A stretch of 64,000 bases of DNA from Gemmatimonas sp. (GTDB lineage Bacteria; Gemmatimonadota; Gemmatimonadetes; Gemmatimonadales; Gemmatimonadaceae), in the NCBI GenBank assembly GCA_011390885.1, contig JAABRO010000059.1, forward strand, positions 62,001 to 126,000. Reading direction: 5' to 3'. A model generated the notes under the pieces. That model was not told the DNA's origin. It saw nothing but the letters and a program-made list of their open reading frames with translations, and ran no database searches. Each line of letters starts with the position of its first letter. The first letter of the stretch is position 1. This document shows positions 1-9,907 of the stretch, piece by piece. A program made the position numbers and the translations under genes.

Positions 1-24
1 TCCACTGGTGGGGGAACTGCGCGC

Positions 25-44
25 TCGGGCCGGGAGCCCGAAAA
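25..44 (+). terminator. Small hairpin followed by four A, upstream of trpC
   Basis: TCGGGC (25-30) and GCCCGA (36-41) pair across a five-base loop, followed by three more A. It could be the end of an upstream gene on the other strand, where it would read as hairpin plus T-run, or it could be chance. The upstream neighbour is outside the window, so this is weak. Confidence 0.25.
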
Positions 45-79
45 TGTGCCGAAATCACGTTAACCGAACAGGGGCCGAA

Positions 80-940
80 GTGCAAGCCGTTCACCCGTCC
101 GATCATCTCCCGCGCACTGCTGCCGATGCCTGGGTGCCTCCCAGCGGCACGCTGGGCGAACTCGTGCGCCGCGCCGCGGAGCGGGCGGACGCCGTCGCCG
201 CGACGCAGCCCGCGCTGGAGCAGCAGGCCGCGGCGATGCCCGCGCCGCCCGCCTTTCACGAGGCCTTGCGCGGCGACCGGGTGCGCGTGATCGCCGAGGT
301 GAAGCGGGCCTCCCCCTCGAAGGGCGCGATCGCGCCCGGCCTCGATGCGGCTACCCAGGCGCGCGCCTACGAGGCCGGCGGGGCCGCCGCGATCTCCGTG
401 CTCACCGAGCCCACGCGATTCGGCGGCACGCTCGACGATCTCGCCGCCGCGGCCGCGGCGGTGCGCATTCCGGTGCTGCGAAAGGATTTCATCGTGCATC
501 CGGTCCAGATCTGGGAGGCGCGCGTGCGCGGCGCGGCGGCCGTGCTGCTCATCGCGCGCGCCCTGTCGCCAGCCACGCTGGCGGTGCTGCACGCCGAAGC
601 GCGGCGCGCGAGCCTCGAGGTGCTCGTCGAGGTCCGCGACGCGGCCGAACTCGCCACGGCGCTGTCCATCGGTGCGACGGTGATCGGCGTGAACAATCGA
701 AACCTCGAAACGCTGCACATCGACCCGACCACCGCGCCCGCGCTCATCCCGTCCATTCCAGCCGATCGCATCGCGATCGCGGAGAGCGGCATGGCCACGC
801 TCGACGAAGCGCGCGCCTCGCAGCGGGCGGGGGCCGACGCGCTGCTCATCGGCTCGGCGATCTCCGCCTCCGGCGACCCGGCCGGCGCGGTCGCGGCGTT
901 CGCCGCGCTCGAGCGCCGCGACGGCGCGCGCGTCGGGTGA
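80..940 (+). CDS. trpC: Indole-3-glycerol phosphate synthase
   Basis: Converts carboxyphenylamino-deoxyribulose phosphate to indole-3-glycerol phosphate in cytoplasmic tryptophan synthesis. A single TIM barrel is seen with the IGPS landmarks in order: [11 protein letters not shown] (about residues 72-82), [20 protein letters not shown] and AESGM near the end. I start at GTG 80, giving 286 residues. The frame stays open upstream to position 8 through ATG 44, but that would add residues unlike the family and cover the hairpin at 25-44. The stop overlaps the trpF start by 4 nt, so the two are probably translationally coupled. No anthranilate synthase or trpD is visible, but the window starts here. 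Confidence 0.95.
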   Translation: MQAVHPSDHLPRTAADAWVPPSGTLGELVRRAAERADAVAATQPALEQQAAAMPAPPAFHEALRGDRVRVIAEVKRASPSKGAIAPGLDAATQARAYEAGGAAAISVLTEPTRFGGTLDDLAAAAAAVRIPVLRKDFIVHPVQIWEARVRGAAAVLLIARALSPATLAVLHAEARRASLEVLVEVRDAAELATALSIGATVIGVNNRNLETLHIDPTTAPALIPSIPADRIAIAESGMATLDEARASQRAGADALLIGSAISASGDPAGAVAAFAALERRDGARVG

Positions 941-1623
941 GGCCCGCACCCGAGCCGGCGGTGGTGCCCGCCGCGCGTCCGCACATCAAGGTGTGCGGAC
1001 TCACGCGCGCCGAGGACGTGGCCCTCGCCGAGCGACTGGGCGCGGCGTTCGTGGGGGGCATTCGCGCCGGCGGGCCGCGGCTGCTCACGCCCGCGCGCTG
1101 GCGCGACACGCTCGGACCTCGCCGTCCCGGTGTCTCCCGCGTGGCCGTCTTCGGGGTGATCACCACGCTGGAGTTGCTCGACGAAGCGGCCGCGCTCGAG
1201 GCCGATGTCGCGCAGTTGCACGGCGATCCGGACGCCGCCGCCGTGCGCGACCTGCGCGCCGCCGGGGTGCGGGTGTGGCCGGTCCTGCGAGTGGCGGGCG
1301 ACCGCCTCCCGCCGTTGGCGTGGGAACTGGCGGCAGACGCCGATGCACTGGTCCTCGACGCGAAGGTGCCCGGTCAGCTCGGTGGCACGGGCGTCTCGCT
1401 CGACTGGGCGGCACTGGCGGGCGACGTGGCCGACTGGCGCGCGGCGCACCCGGCAGTGCCGCTCGTGCTTGCGGGCGGGCTCACGCCGGCCAACGTGGCG
1501 CAGGCCATCGCCCTCCTTCGGCCGGATGTCGTCGACGTATCTTCCGGCGTGGAATCTGCACCGGGGATCAAGGATCCCGAGCGGCTGCAGGCATTCGTGG
1601 ACGCTGTTCGGGGATGGAACTGA
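937..1623 (+). CDS. trpF: Phosphoribosylanthranilate isomerase
   Basis: Catalyses the Amadori rearrangement of N-phosphoribosylanthranilate, one step before TrpC. The 228-residue protein has the family's IKVCGLT start motif with the general-base Cys at residue 20 and the general-acid Asp at residue 141 in VLDAKVPG, plus the phosphate-binding [10 protein letters not shown] and DVSSGVE segments. The start is GTG 937 in a GTGA overlap with trpC. About 15 residues precede the first barrel strand, slightly more than usual. It leads straight into trpB. Confidence 0.94.
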   Translation: MRPAPEPAVVPAARPHIKVCGLTRAEDVALAERLGAAFVGGIRAGGPRLLTPARWRDTLGPRRPGVSRVAVFGVITTLELLDEAAALEADVAQLHGDPDAAAVRDLRAAGVRVWPVLRVAGDRLPPLAWELAADADALVLDAKVPGQLGGTGVSLDWAALAGDVADWRAAHPAVPLVLAGGLTPANVAQAIALLRPDVVDVSSGVESAPGIKDPERLQAFVDAVRGWN

Positions 1624-2828
1624 TGGGGACCTCAGACGCAGTGCTGGCGGAACGGACCGGCGATCGATTCGGCGGCTTCGGCGGGCGCTATGTGCCGGAG
1701 ACGCTCGTGCCGGCCCTCGACGCGCTGGACGCGGAGTTCGATGCTGCCATGGCCGACCCGACCTTCCGGGCCGAACTCGACTTCATGCTGCGCGAGTACG
1801 TAGGGCGTCCCACGGCCCTGAGCACCGCACCGCGGTTTTCCGCGCTGATCGGCGCGCCCGTGTGGCTCAAGCGCGAAGACCTCAACCACACCGGCGCGCA
1901 CAAGATCAACAATACGGTGGGGCAGGCCATGCTGGCGCGGCGCATGGGCAAGCGCCGCATCATCGCCGAGACCGGGGCGGGGCAGCACGGGGTCGCCACC
2001 GCCACGATCTGTGCCCGATTCGGCCTCGAGTGCGTCGTATACATGGGCGAGGAAGACATGCGCCGGCAGGCGCTCAATGTGTTTCGCATGAAGCTCATGG
2101 GCGCGACCGTCGTCCCGGTGACGGCGGGCACGCGCACGCTCAAGGATGCGACCAGCGAGGCGATTCGTGACTGGGTCACCAACGTGAACGACAGCCACTA
2201 CATCATCGGCTCGGTCGTCGGGCCGGCGCCGTATCCGCGCATGGTCCGCGACTTCCAGCGCGTGATCAGCCGTGAGGCGCGTGCGCAGATGCTCGAGCGC
2301 ACCGGTCGACTGCCGAAGACGGTCGTGGCCTGCGTGGGTGGCGGCTCGAACGCGATGGGTGCCTTCGCCGACTTCGTGCAGGACACCGAGGTGGAACTCG
2401 TGGGGGTGGAAGCCGCCGGTGAGGGGCTGGGCACCGACCGCCACTCGGCGTCCCTGTCGCGCGGCACCCCCGGCGTGCTGCACGGCGCGCTCAGCTACCT
2501 GCTGCAGGACGAGTCCGGACAGGTCCACCCCGCGCACTCGATCTCCGCGGGGCTCGACTATCCCGGGGTTGGTCCGGAGCACGCGTATCTCAAGGACAGC
2601 GGTCGCGCCGAGTACGTGTCGGTGACCGACGAGGAAGCGCTCGAGGGCGTGTCCGTGCTCAGCCGACTCGAGGGGATCATCCCCGCGCTCGAGACGGCGC
2701 ACGCGGTCGCCTGGATCGTGCGCGAGAAGGGACGGTGGGCGTCCGACGAACCCGTGCTGTTGTGCGTCAGCGGCCGTGGCGACAAGGATGTCACAACGAT
2801 GGCGGAACACCTGCTGCCCACGGTGTGA
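1623..2828 (+). CDS. trpB: Tryptophan synthase beta chain
   Basis: PLP enzyme that condenses indole with serine, working as an alpha2-beta2 complex with TrpA. The 401 residues match the usual TrpB1 length. HTGAHKINN holds the Schiff-base Lys94 and VGGGSNAMG is the PLP-phosphate loop. ATG 1623 overlaps the trpF stop by one base (TGATG); an in-frame ATG at 1614 is an alternative that adds three residues. TrpA lies 3.2 kb downstream, separated by two unrelated genes, although the start of the next gene overlaps the trpB stop by 4 nt. Confidence 0.96.
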   Translation: MGTSDAVLAERTGDRFGGFGGRYVPETLVPALDALDAEFDAAMADPTFRAELDFMLREYVGRPTALSTAPRFSALIGAPVWLKREDLNHTGAHKINNTVGQAMLARRMGKRRIIAETGAGQHGVATATICARFGLECVVYMGEEDMRRQALNVFRMKLMGATVVPVTAGTRTLKDATSEAIRDWVTNVNDSHYIIGSVVGPAPYPRMVRDFQRVISREARAQMLERTGRLPKTVVACVGGGSNAMGAFADFVQDTEVELVGVEAAGEGLGTDRHSASLSRGTPGVLHGALSYLLQDESGQVHPAHSISAGLDYPGVGPEHAYLKDSGRAEYVSVTDEEALEGVSVLSRLEGIIPALETAHAVAWIVREKGRWASDEPVLLCVSGRGDKDVTTMAEHLLPTV

Positions 2829-4546
2829 CGTTGGCGCACGGGCTTCGGGATTCGGCCTCGGTTGCCCCACCGCACGTCGAGGAGGCGTTTCGCGCGCTCT
2901 CCAAGGCGTTTCGTGCGTGGCAACTGTACCTGCCGAACAACCCGACCCGTGAACGCGCGATCGCCACGGCGCGCGCGGCCTTCGCCGCCTGCTGGGCGGA
3001 TGACCCCAGCCCGCTGCGCGTGCTCGTGCGCGAGGGCGAGTTCGTGCAGGATGGGCGTGTGGTGCATCGCGAGATCGACCGGCCCACCGACGGCATCCCC
3101 TGGATCCTGTATCGCGACGGCGTGCGGGAACTCACGCTGCTCCCCGGCTTCGAGGACGATGCGATCGAGCCGCTGCTCGCGCTGCTGCAGCGCGCCCGGC
3201 AGGCCGCGCCGGACGACGACGACCTCGTGACGCTGCTCTGGGTCGCTGATCTCGACACGCTGCGCTATCGCTTCGTGGACGTGGGCGGCTCGGTGGAAAC
3301 CTCGTTGCTCACCTCGGGGGCTGGCTCCGGCGGCAGCGTGGAACTCGGCGGGGACGGCAGCCAGCGCCCGGGGGCCGGCATGCCCGAGGCGGAGTCGCCC
3401 GTGCTCGGCGACGGACCGCCGGCGGTGGTCCGGATGGAGGACTTCGACAGCACGCTGTTCTTCCTCGAGCCGCAAGAGCTCGGCTACCTCAGGGAGGAGC
3501 TGCGCGTGGAGTTCGGGACGGATCCGCGGCGCGCCGTGCTGATGACGCTCTTCGACATCATCGAGACGCAGCCGGATTCGGACGTTCGAGCCGAGGCGCT
3601 CGAGCGCATCGAGGAGACGATGGTCGACCTGCTCTCCGGCGGGGCGTATGAGCTCGCGGCGTACGCGCTGCGGGAGGCGCGCACGGCGGCGTCACGCGTC
3701 ACCGACCTCGGCACCGACCTGCAGGCGCGCCTCGGCGCACTGGCCGATCGCATGTCGGAGCCCGCCGTGGTCGCCCAGTTGCTGCAGGCCGTCGACGAAG
3801 GCAGTCGCGCACCGGGCGCGGACTCCCTCGAGGCGCTCGTCGGCGAGCTGCGTGGCACCGCGCTCGCGCCGCTGCTCGGCTGGCTGTCGCAGTCACCGAA
3901 CGGCGCCGCGCGTGGTGCCGTGGAGCGCGCGGTGGTGCGACTGGCCGAGCAACACACGGGCGAACTGGTGCGACTGCTCGAAGGCAGCGACGAGGCCGTG
4001 ACGCTCGGCGCGATCCGACTCAGCGCGCAGCTTCGTACGCCGGCCGCCGTGCCGCCCCTCTCGCGGGTGCTGCGCCAGCCGACCGCGACGCTGCGTCAGG
4101 AGATCGTGCACGCCCTCGCCGCGATCGGCTCGGCCGGTGCCTTGCAGGCCGTCGAGCAGGTGCTCGAGGATCCCGATCGGGACGTGCGCATTGCCGCGCT
4201 GCGCGGCACGGCCACGCACAAGCACGCGGGCGCGCTCCCGCGCCTGACGCGGGTGCTCGCACGCAAGGAAATCCGCACCGCGGATCGGTCGGAGAAGACC
4301 GCGCTCTTCGACGCGTTCGGTGCCATCTGTGGAGACCAGGGCGTCCCGGTGCTGGACGGCTTGCTGAATGCACGATCACTGCTCGGGCCGCGTGAATCGA
4401 CCGAGATCCGGGCCTGCGCAGCGCGCGCGCTCGGGCTCGTGGGCACGCCCTCGGCACTGGCGGCCTTGCGCCGCGGCGCGGACACGAAGGACGCCGTCGT
4501 GCGCAACGAAGTCGCGCGCGCGTTGCGGGGCGGGGGCGCGGCGTGA
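2825..4546 (+). CDS. HEAT-repeat protein inside the trp gene run
   Basis: A 573-residue protein with no signal peptide and no membrane segment. The N-terminal half (about 1-200) is not recognisable. The C-terminal half (about 340-570) is a row of paired helices with the Leu/Ala/Arg spacing of HEAT or PBS-lyase-like repeats, a scaffold that usually binds proteins. I take GTG 2825, which overlaps the trpB stop by 4 nt. It in turn overlaps the HD-GYP gene by 4 nt, so these two are almost certainly made together and may form a complex. A link to tryptophan synthesis is suggested only by position; no enzymatic motif is visible. Confidence 0.8.
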   Translation: MTLAHGLRDSASVAPPHVEEAFRALSKAFRAWQLYLPNNPTRERAIATARAAFAACWADDPSPLRVLVREGEFVQDGRVVHREIDRPTDGIPWILYRDGVRELTLLPGFEDDAIEPLLALLQRARQAAPDDDDLVTLLWVADLDTLRYRFVDVGGSVETSLLTSGAGSGGSVELGGDGSQRPGAGMPEAESPVLGDGPPAVVRMEDFDSTLFFLEPQELGYLREELRVEFGTDPRRAVLMTLFDIIETQPDSDVRAEALERIEETMVDLLSGGAYELAAYALREARTAASRVTDLGTDLQARLGALADRMSEPAVVAQLLQAVDEGSRAPGADSLEALVGELRGTALAPLLGWLSQSPNGAARGAVERAVVRLAEQHTGELVRLLEGSDEAVTLGAIRLSAQLRTPAAVPPLSRVLRQPTATLRQEIVHALAAIGSAGALQAVEQVLEDPDRDVRIAALRGTATHKHAGALPRLTRVLARKEIRTADRSEKTALFDAFGAICGDQGVPVLDGLLNARSLLGPRESTEIRACAARALGLVGTPSALAALRRGADTKDAVVRNEVARALRGGGAA

Positions 4547-6015
4547 CGGCGCGTCCCGATGCGATCGCGTCCGCTGATCGCGCGCCTGGACCGCGCGTCG
4601 ACGCGGACGACCAGCGGCGAGCGCGCGGCGTCGTCGTGGCGTTGCATGGCGCGCTGCGCGCCGTGCGTCTCTACCCGATCGAGAACGTCGCCGTGCAGAA
4701 GGCGCTCGAGGAGCTCGACGGGGCGGTCGCGCGGTTCATCGTGGTGGAGGGCGAGTGCGAGGTCCGTCGCTCGGGCGACTTCGTGTTCGTGAACGAGACG
4801 CGCATCCGGCTCGGCCTCGACAACTATGCGGCCGTGGTGTACGTGCTCGGCCTGCTGCGCGAAGCTGGTGTGGGGACGCTGCGCATCGTGGGCCGACCCG
4901 CGTCGCGCGAGTGGGTGGTGCTGCTGGCGTTCCTGCAGGCGCCACCGCTCGAGTATCCCGAAGAGGAGCGACTGGGCCAGCTGGAGCAGCGGCTCCTCGC
5001 TGCCGGCGTCACCAGCTTCGGCTTCGAGCCGCCGCTCGACGAGTTCGACCCCGACGAGGAGCTCGACGCCAAGGAGCGTGCCCGTCAGACCTACGTGCGC
5101 TCGCTCGACGTCACGCGCGAGGTGATGACCGCGGCGCGTCTCGGCCGCAGTCCCAGCCTCAAGCGCGTGAAGCGCGCGGTGCAGTCGGTCGTGGACGCGA
5201 TCCTGACTGACCCCGCGTCGCTCATCGGGCTCACCACGTTGCGCGAGTTCGACGAGTACACCTTCGTGCACAGCGTGAACGTGTGCATCCTCTCCGTGGC
5301 ACTCGGTCGCCGCCTCGGCCTCACCAAGCCGCAGCTGCTCGAGCTCGGCGTCGCCGCGCTGCTGCACGACATCGGCAAGTCGCGCGTGCCGACCGAGATT
5401 CTCAACAAGCGCGGCAGCCTCTCGCCCGAGGAGCGATCCGTGGTGCAACAGCACACCTGGCAGGGCGTGCTGGCACTCTTCGCCCTGCCGATCGGCTCCG
5501 GACGGCCGTGGCGCGCGATGACCGGGGCGCATGAGCACCACATGCGCGCTGACCTGAGCGGCTATCCGACCGTCGTGCGGCCGCGCCGGCAGAGCCTGAT
5601 CAGCCGCATCATCGCGGTAGCGGACGGCTTCGATGCGGCGACGACCACGCGGGTCTACCAGGACCACCCCTGGTCGCCCGCCGACGTGCTGCTCGGCATG
5701 CGCGACAACGCCCGCCTCGGCTTCGACGCGGTCGTGGTAAAGGCGTTCATCAACCTCACCGGCATCTACCCGATCGGAACGGTCGTCGTGCTCGACACCT
5801 TCGAACTCGGCCTCGTGCACGCGCCGAACCCCGACGAAGCCGAGCTGTCGCGTCCGATCGTGCGCATCCTCTCCGATGCGCAGGGCAACCTGCTCGCGGA
5901 TCCTCCCCTGGTGGACCTGTTGGCACGAGACGACGCGGGGCATTATCTCCGAACCATCATCCGGACCGACAACCCCGATCGCTGGGGCATTCGGGTTTCC
6001 GATTACTTCGCCTGA
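4543..6015 (+). CDS. HD-GYP domain phosphohydrolase
   Basis: A 490-residue cytoplasmic protein. Residues 1-170 are an unrecognised input region. From about 235 on an HD-GYP domain is seen: His243, the metal pair His275-Asp276 in LLHDIGK, His304, the HEHH at 330-333, GYP at 340-342 and the closing VADGFDAATT with Asp361. HD-GYP enzymes usually hydrolyse cyclic di-GMP or related cyclic dinucleotides. All the core metal ligands appear present, so activity is plausible, but the substrate is an inference. It is coupled to the HEAT-repeat gene by a GTGA overlap and followed 28 nt later by trpA. Confidence 0.87.
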   Translation: MTARPDAIASADRAPGPRVDADDQRRARGVVVALHGALRAVRLYPIENVAVQKALEELDGAVARFIVVEGECEVRRSGDFVFVNETRIRLGLDNYAAVVYVLGLLREAGVGTLRIVGRPASREWVVLLAFLQAPPLEYPEEERLGQLEQRLLAAGVTSFGFEPPLDEFDPDEELDAKERARQTYVRSLDVTREVMTAARLGRSPSLKRVKRAVQSVVDAILTDPASLIGLTTLREFDEYTFVHSVNVCILSVALGRRLGLTKPQLLELGVAALLHDIGKSRVPTEILNKRGSLSPEERSVVQQHTWQGVLALFALPIGSGRPWRAMTGAHEHHMRADLSGYPTVVRPRRQSLISRIIAVADGFDAATTTRVYQDHPWSPADVLLGMRDNARLGFDAVVVKAFINLTGIYPIGTVVVLDTFELGLVHAPNPDEAELSRPIVRILSDAQGNLLADPPLVDLLARDDAGHYLRTIIRTDNPDRWGIRVSDYFA

Positions 6016-6043
6016 GCACCGCCCCTCGGGGCTTCCCGTCCAC

Positions 6044-6835
6044 GTGACTCCTATCACCTCCGCGCCGTCCGCGATCGACGCGCGCTTCGCCGCGCTCCGC
6101 GACTCCGGCAAGCGCGCCCTCGTTGCCTACATCACTGCCGGGCACCCCGATCCCGCCGGGAGCGTGGCACTCATGCGCGGCCTGCAGGAGGCCGGTGTCG
6201 ACATCCTCGAGGTGGGCGTACCGTTCTCGGATCCGCTCGCTGACGGCCCCGTCATCCAGCACAGCTCGCAGGTCGCAATCGCGCAGGGGGTGAATCTCGT
6301 GCGCACGCTCGAGCTCATCACCGAGGCTGCGCTCGACATCCCCGTCGTGCTGTTCTCGTACCTCAATCCGGTCATGGCCGGCGGCGATGCGATCCTCACG
6401 CGCGCGCGCGAAGCGGGCGTATCGGGCATCCTCGTCACCGACATGCCCGTGGGTTCGGACCCGGTGCGCGAGGCGTGGTTCGGAGCCAGCGGGCTCGACT
6501 TCGTGCGCCTCGTCGCGCCGACCACACCCACCGAGCGCATGGCCGAGATCGGTCGGCACGGCGGCGGGTTCGTCTACCTCATTTCGCGTCTCGGCGTGAC
6601 CGGTGAACGCGACAGCCTCGCCGCCGACCTGCCCGAGACGGTGGCGAGGCTCCGCAGTGCGACCACCCTGCCCATCTGCATCGGGTTTGGCATCTCGACT
6701 CCGGAACAGGCACGCGCCGCCGCGGCCCTCGGTGACGGTGTGGTCGTCGGCAGCGCCCTCGTGCGCGCCGCCGACGAATCGGTGGACAAGGCCATCGCGC
6801 TGGCGCGTTCGCTCCGGGACGCGATGGACGCGTGA
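6044..6835 (+). CDS. trpA: Tryptophan synthase alpha chain
   Basis: Splits indole-3-glycerol phosphate into indole and glyceraldehyde-3-phosphate and channels indole to TrpB. At 263 residues from GTG 6044 it has normal length. The LEVGVPFSDPLADGP motif places the catalytic Glu at residue 56 and Asp at residue 67, the same 11-residue spacing as Glu49/Asp60 in the E. coli enzyme. The GGFVYLISRLGVTG and GFGISTPEQ phosphate-site segments are intact. The frame is open further upstream inside the HD-GYP gene, but that part is out-of-frame read-through. It overlaps the following YqeK-like gene by 4 nt. Confidence 0.95.
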   Translation: MTPITSAPSAIDARFAALRDSGKRALVAYITAGHPDPAGSVALMRGLQEAGVDILEVGVPFSDPLADGPVIQHSSQVAIAQGVNLVRTLELITEAALDIPVVLFSYLNPVMAGGDAILTRAREAGVSGILVTDMPVGSDPVREAWFGASGLDFVRLVAPTTPTERMAEIGRHGGGFVYLISRLGVTGERDSLAADLPETVARLRSATTLPICIGFGISTPEQARAAAALGDGVVVGSALVRAADESVDKAIALARSLRDAMDA

Positions 6836-7431
6836 CGCACGCGGCGTCATCGGACACCATGCCCCCGGACTCGGCACTTCCGCCCTCCGCGCCGGGCAGC
6901 GCGCCGGTGCTTCCCGGCTGGGCGGTCGCCAGCGAGAAGCGGCGCGGCCACATCGCGCGCGTGACCGCGCTGCTCGACGCCTGGAGTGATGCCCTCGGCC
7001 TGTCGGCCGAGGAGCGACAGGCATGGCACGACGCGGGACGCTGGCATGACGCCTTGCGCGACGCCGATGACGCCACGCTGCGCTCCCTTGCCGACGATCC
7101 GTCGCGACCGCTCGGCATGCTGCACGGATCGGCGGCGGCGCGGTTTCTCGCGCGCAACGGCGAGACGCGCGACGACGTGCTCGACGCGATCCGCTGGCAC
7201 ACCACGGGGTGGACCGGATGGGAGCGCACCGGCCGTGCGCTCTACATGGCGGACTTTCTCGAACCGGGGCGCCCGTTCATGCAGGCCGACCGGGCGTTCC
7301 TCGCCAACCTCGTACCGCATCGTTTCGACGCCGTCTTCCGGCAGGTGGTCCGGTTGCGACTCGAGTGGGCGCTGCGCGAGGGGAAGGGCTTCGCGCCCGA
7401 AACGGTCGCGCTCTGGGACCTCGTGCGATGA
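6832..7431 (+). CDS. YqeK-like HD-domain hydrolase
   Basis: A 199-residue HD-fold protein. After a Pro/Ala-rich start of about 30 residues it shows His40, the WHD at 71-73, LHG with His98, the RWHTTG at 121-126 and YMADFLEPGR with Asp141. This order, and the last motif in particular, is that of YqeK, which cleaves diadenosine tetraphosphate symmetrically to two ADP. The usual neighbours nadD and rsfS are not here; instead it sits between trpA (4-nt overlap) and a LytR_C-domain gene (4-nt overlap). Family assignment is good; the Ap4A activity is inferred from the family. Confidence 0.82.
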   Translation: MTHAASSDTMPPDSALPPSAPGSAPVLPGWAVASEKRRGHIARVTALLDAWSDALGLSAEERQAWHDAGRWHDALRDADDATLRSLADDPSRPLGMLHGSAAARFLARNGETRDDVLDAIRWHTTGWTGWERTGRALYMADFLEPGRPFMQADRAFLANLVPHRFDAVFRQVVRLRLEWALREGKGFAPETVALWDLVR

Positions 7432-7883
7432 TGCCGCGGGCCATCGTGCCGGGCGCAGCGGGCTTGGTGGCGCTCCTCCTGGTGGGCGCCGGCGTCGCGG
7501 TGATGATGCGTGCGCCGCAGACGCCCGAGTCGGAGACTGCGGTCGCAGCGCGCGCGGAATTCAACAGCGCCGCGCTGGCGCCAGCGGGAAGCCGGGTGCG
7601 TGTACGCGTACTCAACAGCACCGACCGCAGCGGCCTCGCGCGTCGTGCCACGCAGCGACTGCGGGACCATGGCTACGACGTCGTCGACTACGGCAATGGT
7701 CCTGGGCGGCCGTCCACCACGCAGGTACAGACGTCGCCAGGGATGCGCGCCATCGGCGAGCGTGTCGTGCTGGCGCTCGGCGGCGGTTCGGTGACCGAGG
7801 CCGAGGCGCCGCTACCCTACGTCGATGTGCTCGTGGTCCTCGGGGCGGACTGGCAACCGCCGCCCCAGTCGCTCCGTCCGTAG
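7428..7883 (+). CDS. Membrane-anchored LytR_C-domain protein
   Basis: A 151-residue protein from ATG 7428 (a second ATG lies directly after). Residues about 5-27 form one hydrophobic segment, so it is probably anchored in the inner membrane with its body outside. Residues about 45-150 match the LytR C-terminal domain: VRVLNSTDRSGLARRA, then DYGN and a closing DVLVVLGADW strand. This domain occurs alone or at the end of LytR-CpsA-Psr proteins; its job is not settled. The last 72 nt overlap the 3' end of rlmN on the other strand. Confidence 0.78.
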   Translation: MMPRAIVPGAAGLVALLLVGAGVAVMMRAPQTPESETAVAARAEFNSAALAPAGSRVRVRVLNSTDRSGLARRATQRLRDHGYDVVDYGNGPGRPSTTQVQTSPGMRAIGERVVLALGGGSVTEAEAPLPYVDVLVVLGADWQPPPQSLRP

Positions 7884-8933
7884 CTGGCCGCACGCCGCGG
7901 CGATGTCCAGGCCGCGACTCTTGCGCACTGCCACCTCGACGCCGCGATCCCGCATGGCGCGGGCGAACGCGGCAATGCGCGCCCCCGGCGTGGGGGTGAA
8001 GCCGAGCGCACCGCCGGGATGCAGCGGAATGAGGTTCACAAAGGCCCGGCAGTCGCGCGCCAGCTGCGCCAGCTGCGCCGCATGCTCCGGCTGGTCGTTC
8101 ACCCCCTCGAGCATCACGTACTCGAAGGTCACCCGCCGATCGAAGGCGGCCGCAGCACGAATCACGTCGGCGAGCGGGTACTTCACGTTCACTGGCATGA
8201 GCGTGCGCCGGAGCGCATCGCTCGGCGCGTGAATCGAGATCGCAAGGCGGAACTGCTCGCGTCGCGCGGCCAGTGCCTCGATGCCCGGCAGCACACCCAC
8301 CGTGGACACGGTGATGTGCCGCGCGCCGATGCCGAGCGCGCGTGGATCGTTGAGCAGGGTGAGCACGACGTCCACCGCCTTCCAGTTCATGAGCGGCTCG
8401 CCCATACCCATGAACACGATGTTGGTGGCGAGCAGCGGCGGATCGAGCAGGCGCAACTCGCGCACCTGGCCGGCGATCTCCGACGGCGTGAGGTTGCGCT
8501 GGAACCCCATGGCGCCGGTGGCGCAGAACGCGCACTGCAAGGCGCACCCCGCCTGCGACGAAATGCACAACGTGAGCCGATTGCCCTCGGGAATCGCCAC
8601 GGTCTCGATCGACTGGCCGTCGCGCAGCGAGAAGAGGAACTTCTGCGTGCCGTCAGTCGAGGCCTGCCGGGTCTGCAGCGTGAGGCGGGGCAGGTCGAAG
8701 CGCTCCGCGAGCCGCAGTCGCAGCGCCTTCGGCAGTTCGGTCATCTCGTCGAACGAACCAACGGGCCGCGCCCAGACTCGCGCGTACACCTGGGCCGCGC
8801 GGTAGCCTGCTTCGCCGGACTCGGCCATGAAGCCCGCGAGCACGCCGAGCGCGTCGTCGGGGGCGAGATCCAGCAGGTTGAGCCGCTCGGTGACGGCCCG
8901 ATCAGCCGTGGGCGCGGAAGGACTGGCGATCAC
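7812..8933 (-). CDS. rlmN: 23S rRNA (adenine-2503-C2)-methyltransferase
   Basis: A radical-SAM enzyme that methylates A2503 of 23S rRNA, and in many species A37 of some tRNAs. The 373 residues carry the cluster motif with Cys130, Cys134 and Cys137, the GMGEPLMN stretch and a C-terminal Cys348 in ACGQL, which matches the second catalytic cysteine that forms the RNA adduct. The start at 8933 overlaps the stop of the upstream outer-membrane protein gene by 4 nt. The C-terminal tail of about 24 codons runs convergently through the end of the LytR_C gene. Confidence 0.95.
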   Translation of the reverse strand: MIASPSAPTADRAVTERLNLLDLAPDDALGVLAGFMAESGEAGYRAAQVYARVWARPVGSFDEMTELPKALRLRLAERFDLPRLTLQTRQASTDGTQKFLFSLRDGQSIETVAIPEGNRLTLCISSQAGCALQCAFCATGAMGFQRNLTPSEIAGQVRELRLLDPPLLATNIVFMGMGEPLMNWKAVDVVLTLLNDPRALGIGARHITVSTVGVLPGIEALAARREQFRLAISIHAPSDALRRTLMPVNVKYPLADVIRAAAAFDRRVTFEYVMLEGVNDQPEHAAQLAQLARDCRAFVNLIPLHPGGALGFTPTPGARIAAFARAMRDRGVEVAVRKSRGLDIAAACGQLRTERLGRRLPVRPEDHEHIDVG

Positions 8934-9865
8934 TTGCCGAAGGAGCTGAAGGTGAACTGATACAGCGGACCGAGTCCGACATTCGCGTCTTCGCGGCCGA
9001 TGCCGACCACGAAGCGTGAGAGGTGCAGGCCCAGCGAGAATCGGACGCGCGTGAGACGCTCGCCGCCGGTGCGGATCGTGGGCAGCGCGGCGCGCGCCTC
9101 CACCGGACCGAATCGCCCGCTCAGCACCGGTCCGAGCTCACCAGTTGCCCGCGTTCGTTGGCCCCGAGTGACTTCCTGCGCGGCCACGCCGATCCGCAAC
9201 TCGGCATCTGAGGCGTTGCCGAGCACACGCGCGTCCGCGGCCATGCTCACGAGCGGCCGATCCTCTGCTTCACGTCCCGGTCGCCAGAGGAATGTACCGA
9301 TCGCGAGGCGAGCGTCATACCAGCCGGCGGCGCGCGCGAGCAGCCCCAGGTCGGCGGCCAGCGCGCTGCGCGTCTCGAGTTCAGCGCGTCCGTGGCGCCA
9401 TCGCGCCGCGGCGCCCACGGTGAGCCATGGTGTGACCTCGCGGGCGGCCGAGACCGAGGCGACGAGACTTTCGTACGCGATCGATCCGAGGCTCTGCGGG
9501 TCCGTGTCGGTGCGCACGAGGCCACCCACCGCTGCGCGCGCCACGGACGCGCCGACCGTCAGACCACTGGCGCGACGCCACGCCATGCCGACCAGCTGCC
9601 CCTCGACGCCCTGATCGGCGCCGGTGGACAGCGAGGCCACACCGGCGCGCCAGCGCCTGTCGGCGGGGAGTGCGAGCATGGCCGGATTCCAGAGGCCAAC
9701 GCCGGCCTCGGTCGCGAGCGCTGCGGGCTCGCCGACGGCGCCGAGCGGAAAATCCCAGAGGTCCCGAGCCGGGACGGGTTGGGCAGGCAGGGCGGCAGCG
9801 ATCAGCGAGACCGCACCGACCGACGCAAGCCCGCACAAGAGCTTGCGGCGCATACGGTTGACCAT
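8930..9865 (-). CDS. Outer-membrane beta-barrel protein, unrecognised
   Basis: A 311-residue exported protein. After MVNRMRRKLL comes a hydrophobic stretch ending in ALPAQ, a typical Sec signal peptide. The rest alternates polar and hydrophobic residues with many Gly, Arg and Trp and closes on YQFTFSSFGK, all in keeping with a beta barrel. The N-terminal part (PLGAVGEPAALATEAGVGLWNPA) resembles the opening of PorV/UPF0164-like outer-membrane proteins, a weak likeness. I prefer ATG 9865; the frame is open to GTG 9907, which would add 14 residues ahead of the signal peptide. It appears co-transcribed with rlmN. Confidence 0.65.
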   Translation of the reverse strand: MVNRMRRKLLCGLASVGAVSLIAAALPAQPVPARDLWDFPLGAVGEPAALATEAGVGLWNPAMLALPADRRWRAGVASLSTGADQGVEGQLVGMAWRRASGLTVGASVARAAVGGLVRTDTDPQSLGSIAYESLVASVSAAREVTPWLTVGAAARWRHGRAELETRSALAADLGLLARAAGWYDARLAIGTFLWRPGREAEDRPLVSMAADARVLGNASDAELRIGVAAQEVTRGQRTRATGELGPVLSGRFGPVEARAALPTIRTGGERLTRVRFSLGLHLSRFVVGIGREDANVGLGPLYQFTFSSFGK

Positions 9866-9907
9866 AAGCGAGCCCGTTCGGTCGGGCAAGCAAATCGCTT
9901 CCGTCAC

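Noticed and set aside
367-1449. Long open frames antisense to trpC/trpF, and similar ones across the whole window
   Set aside because: High GC keeps antisense and shifted frames open. They lack third-position bias, recognisable motifs and sensible starts, while the opposite strand holds clear genes.
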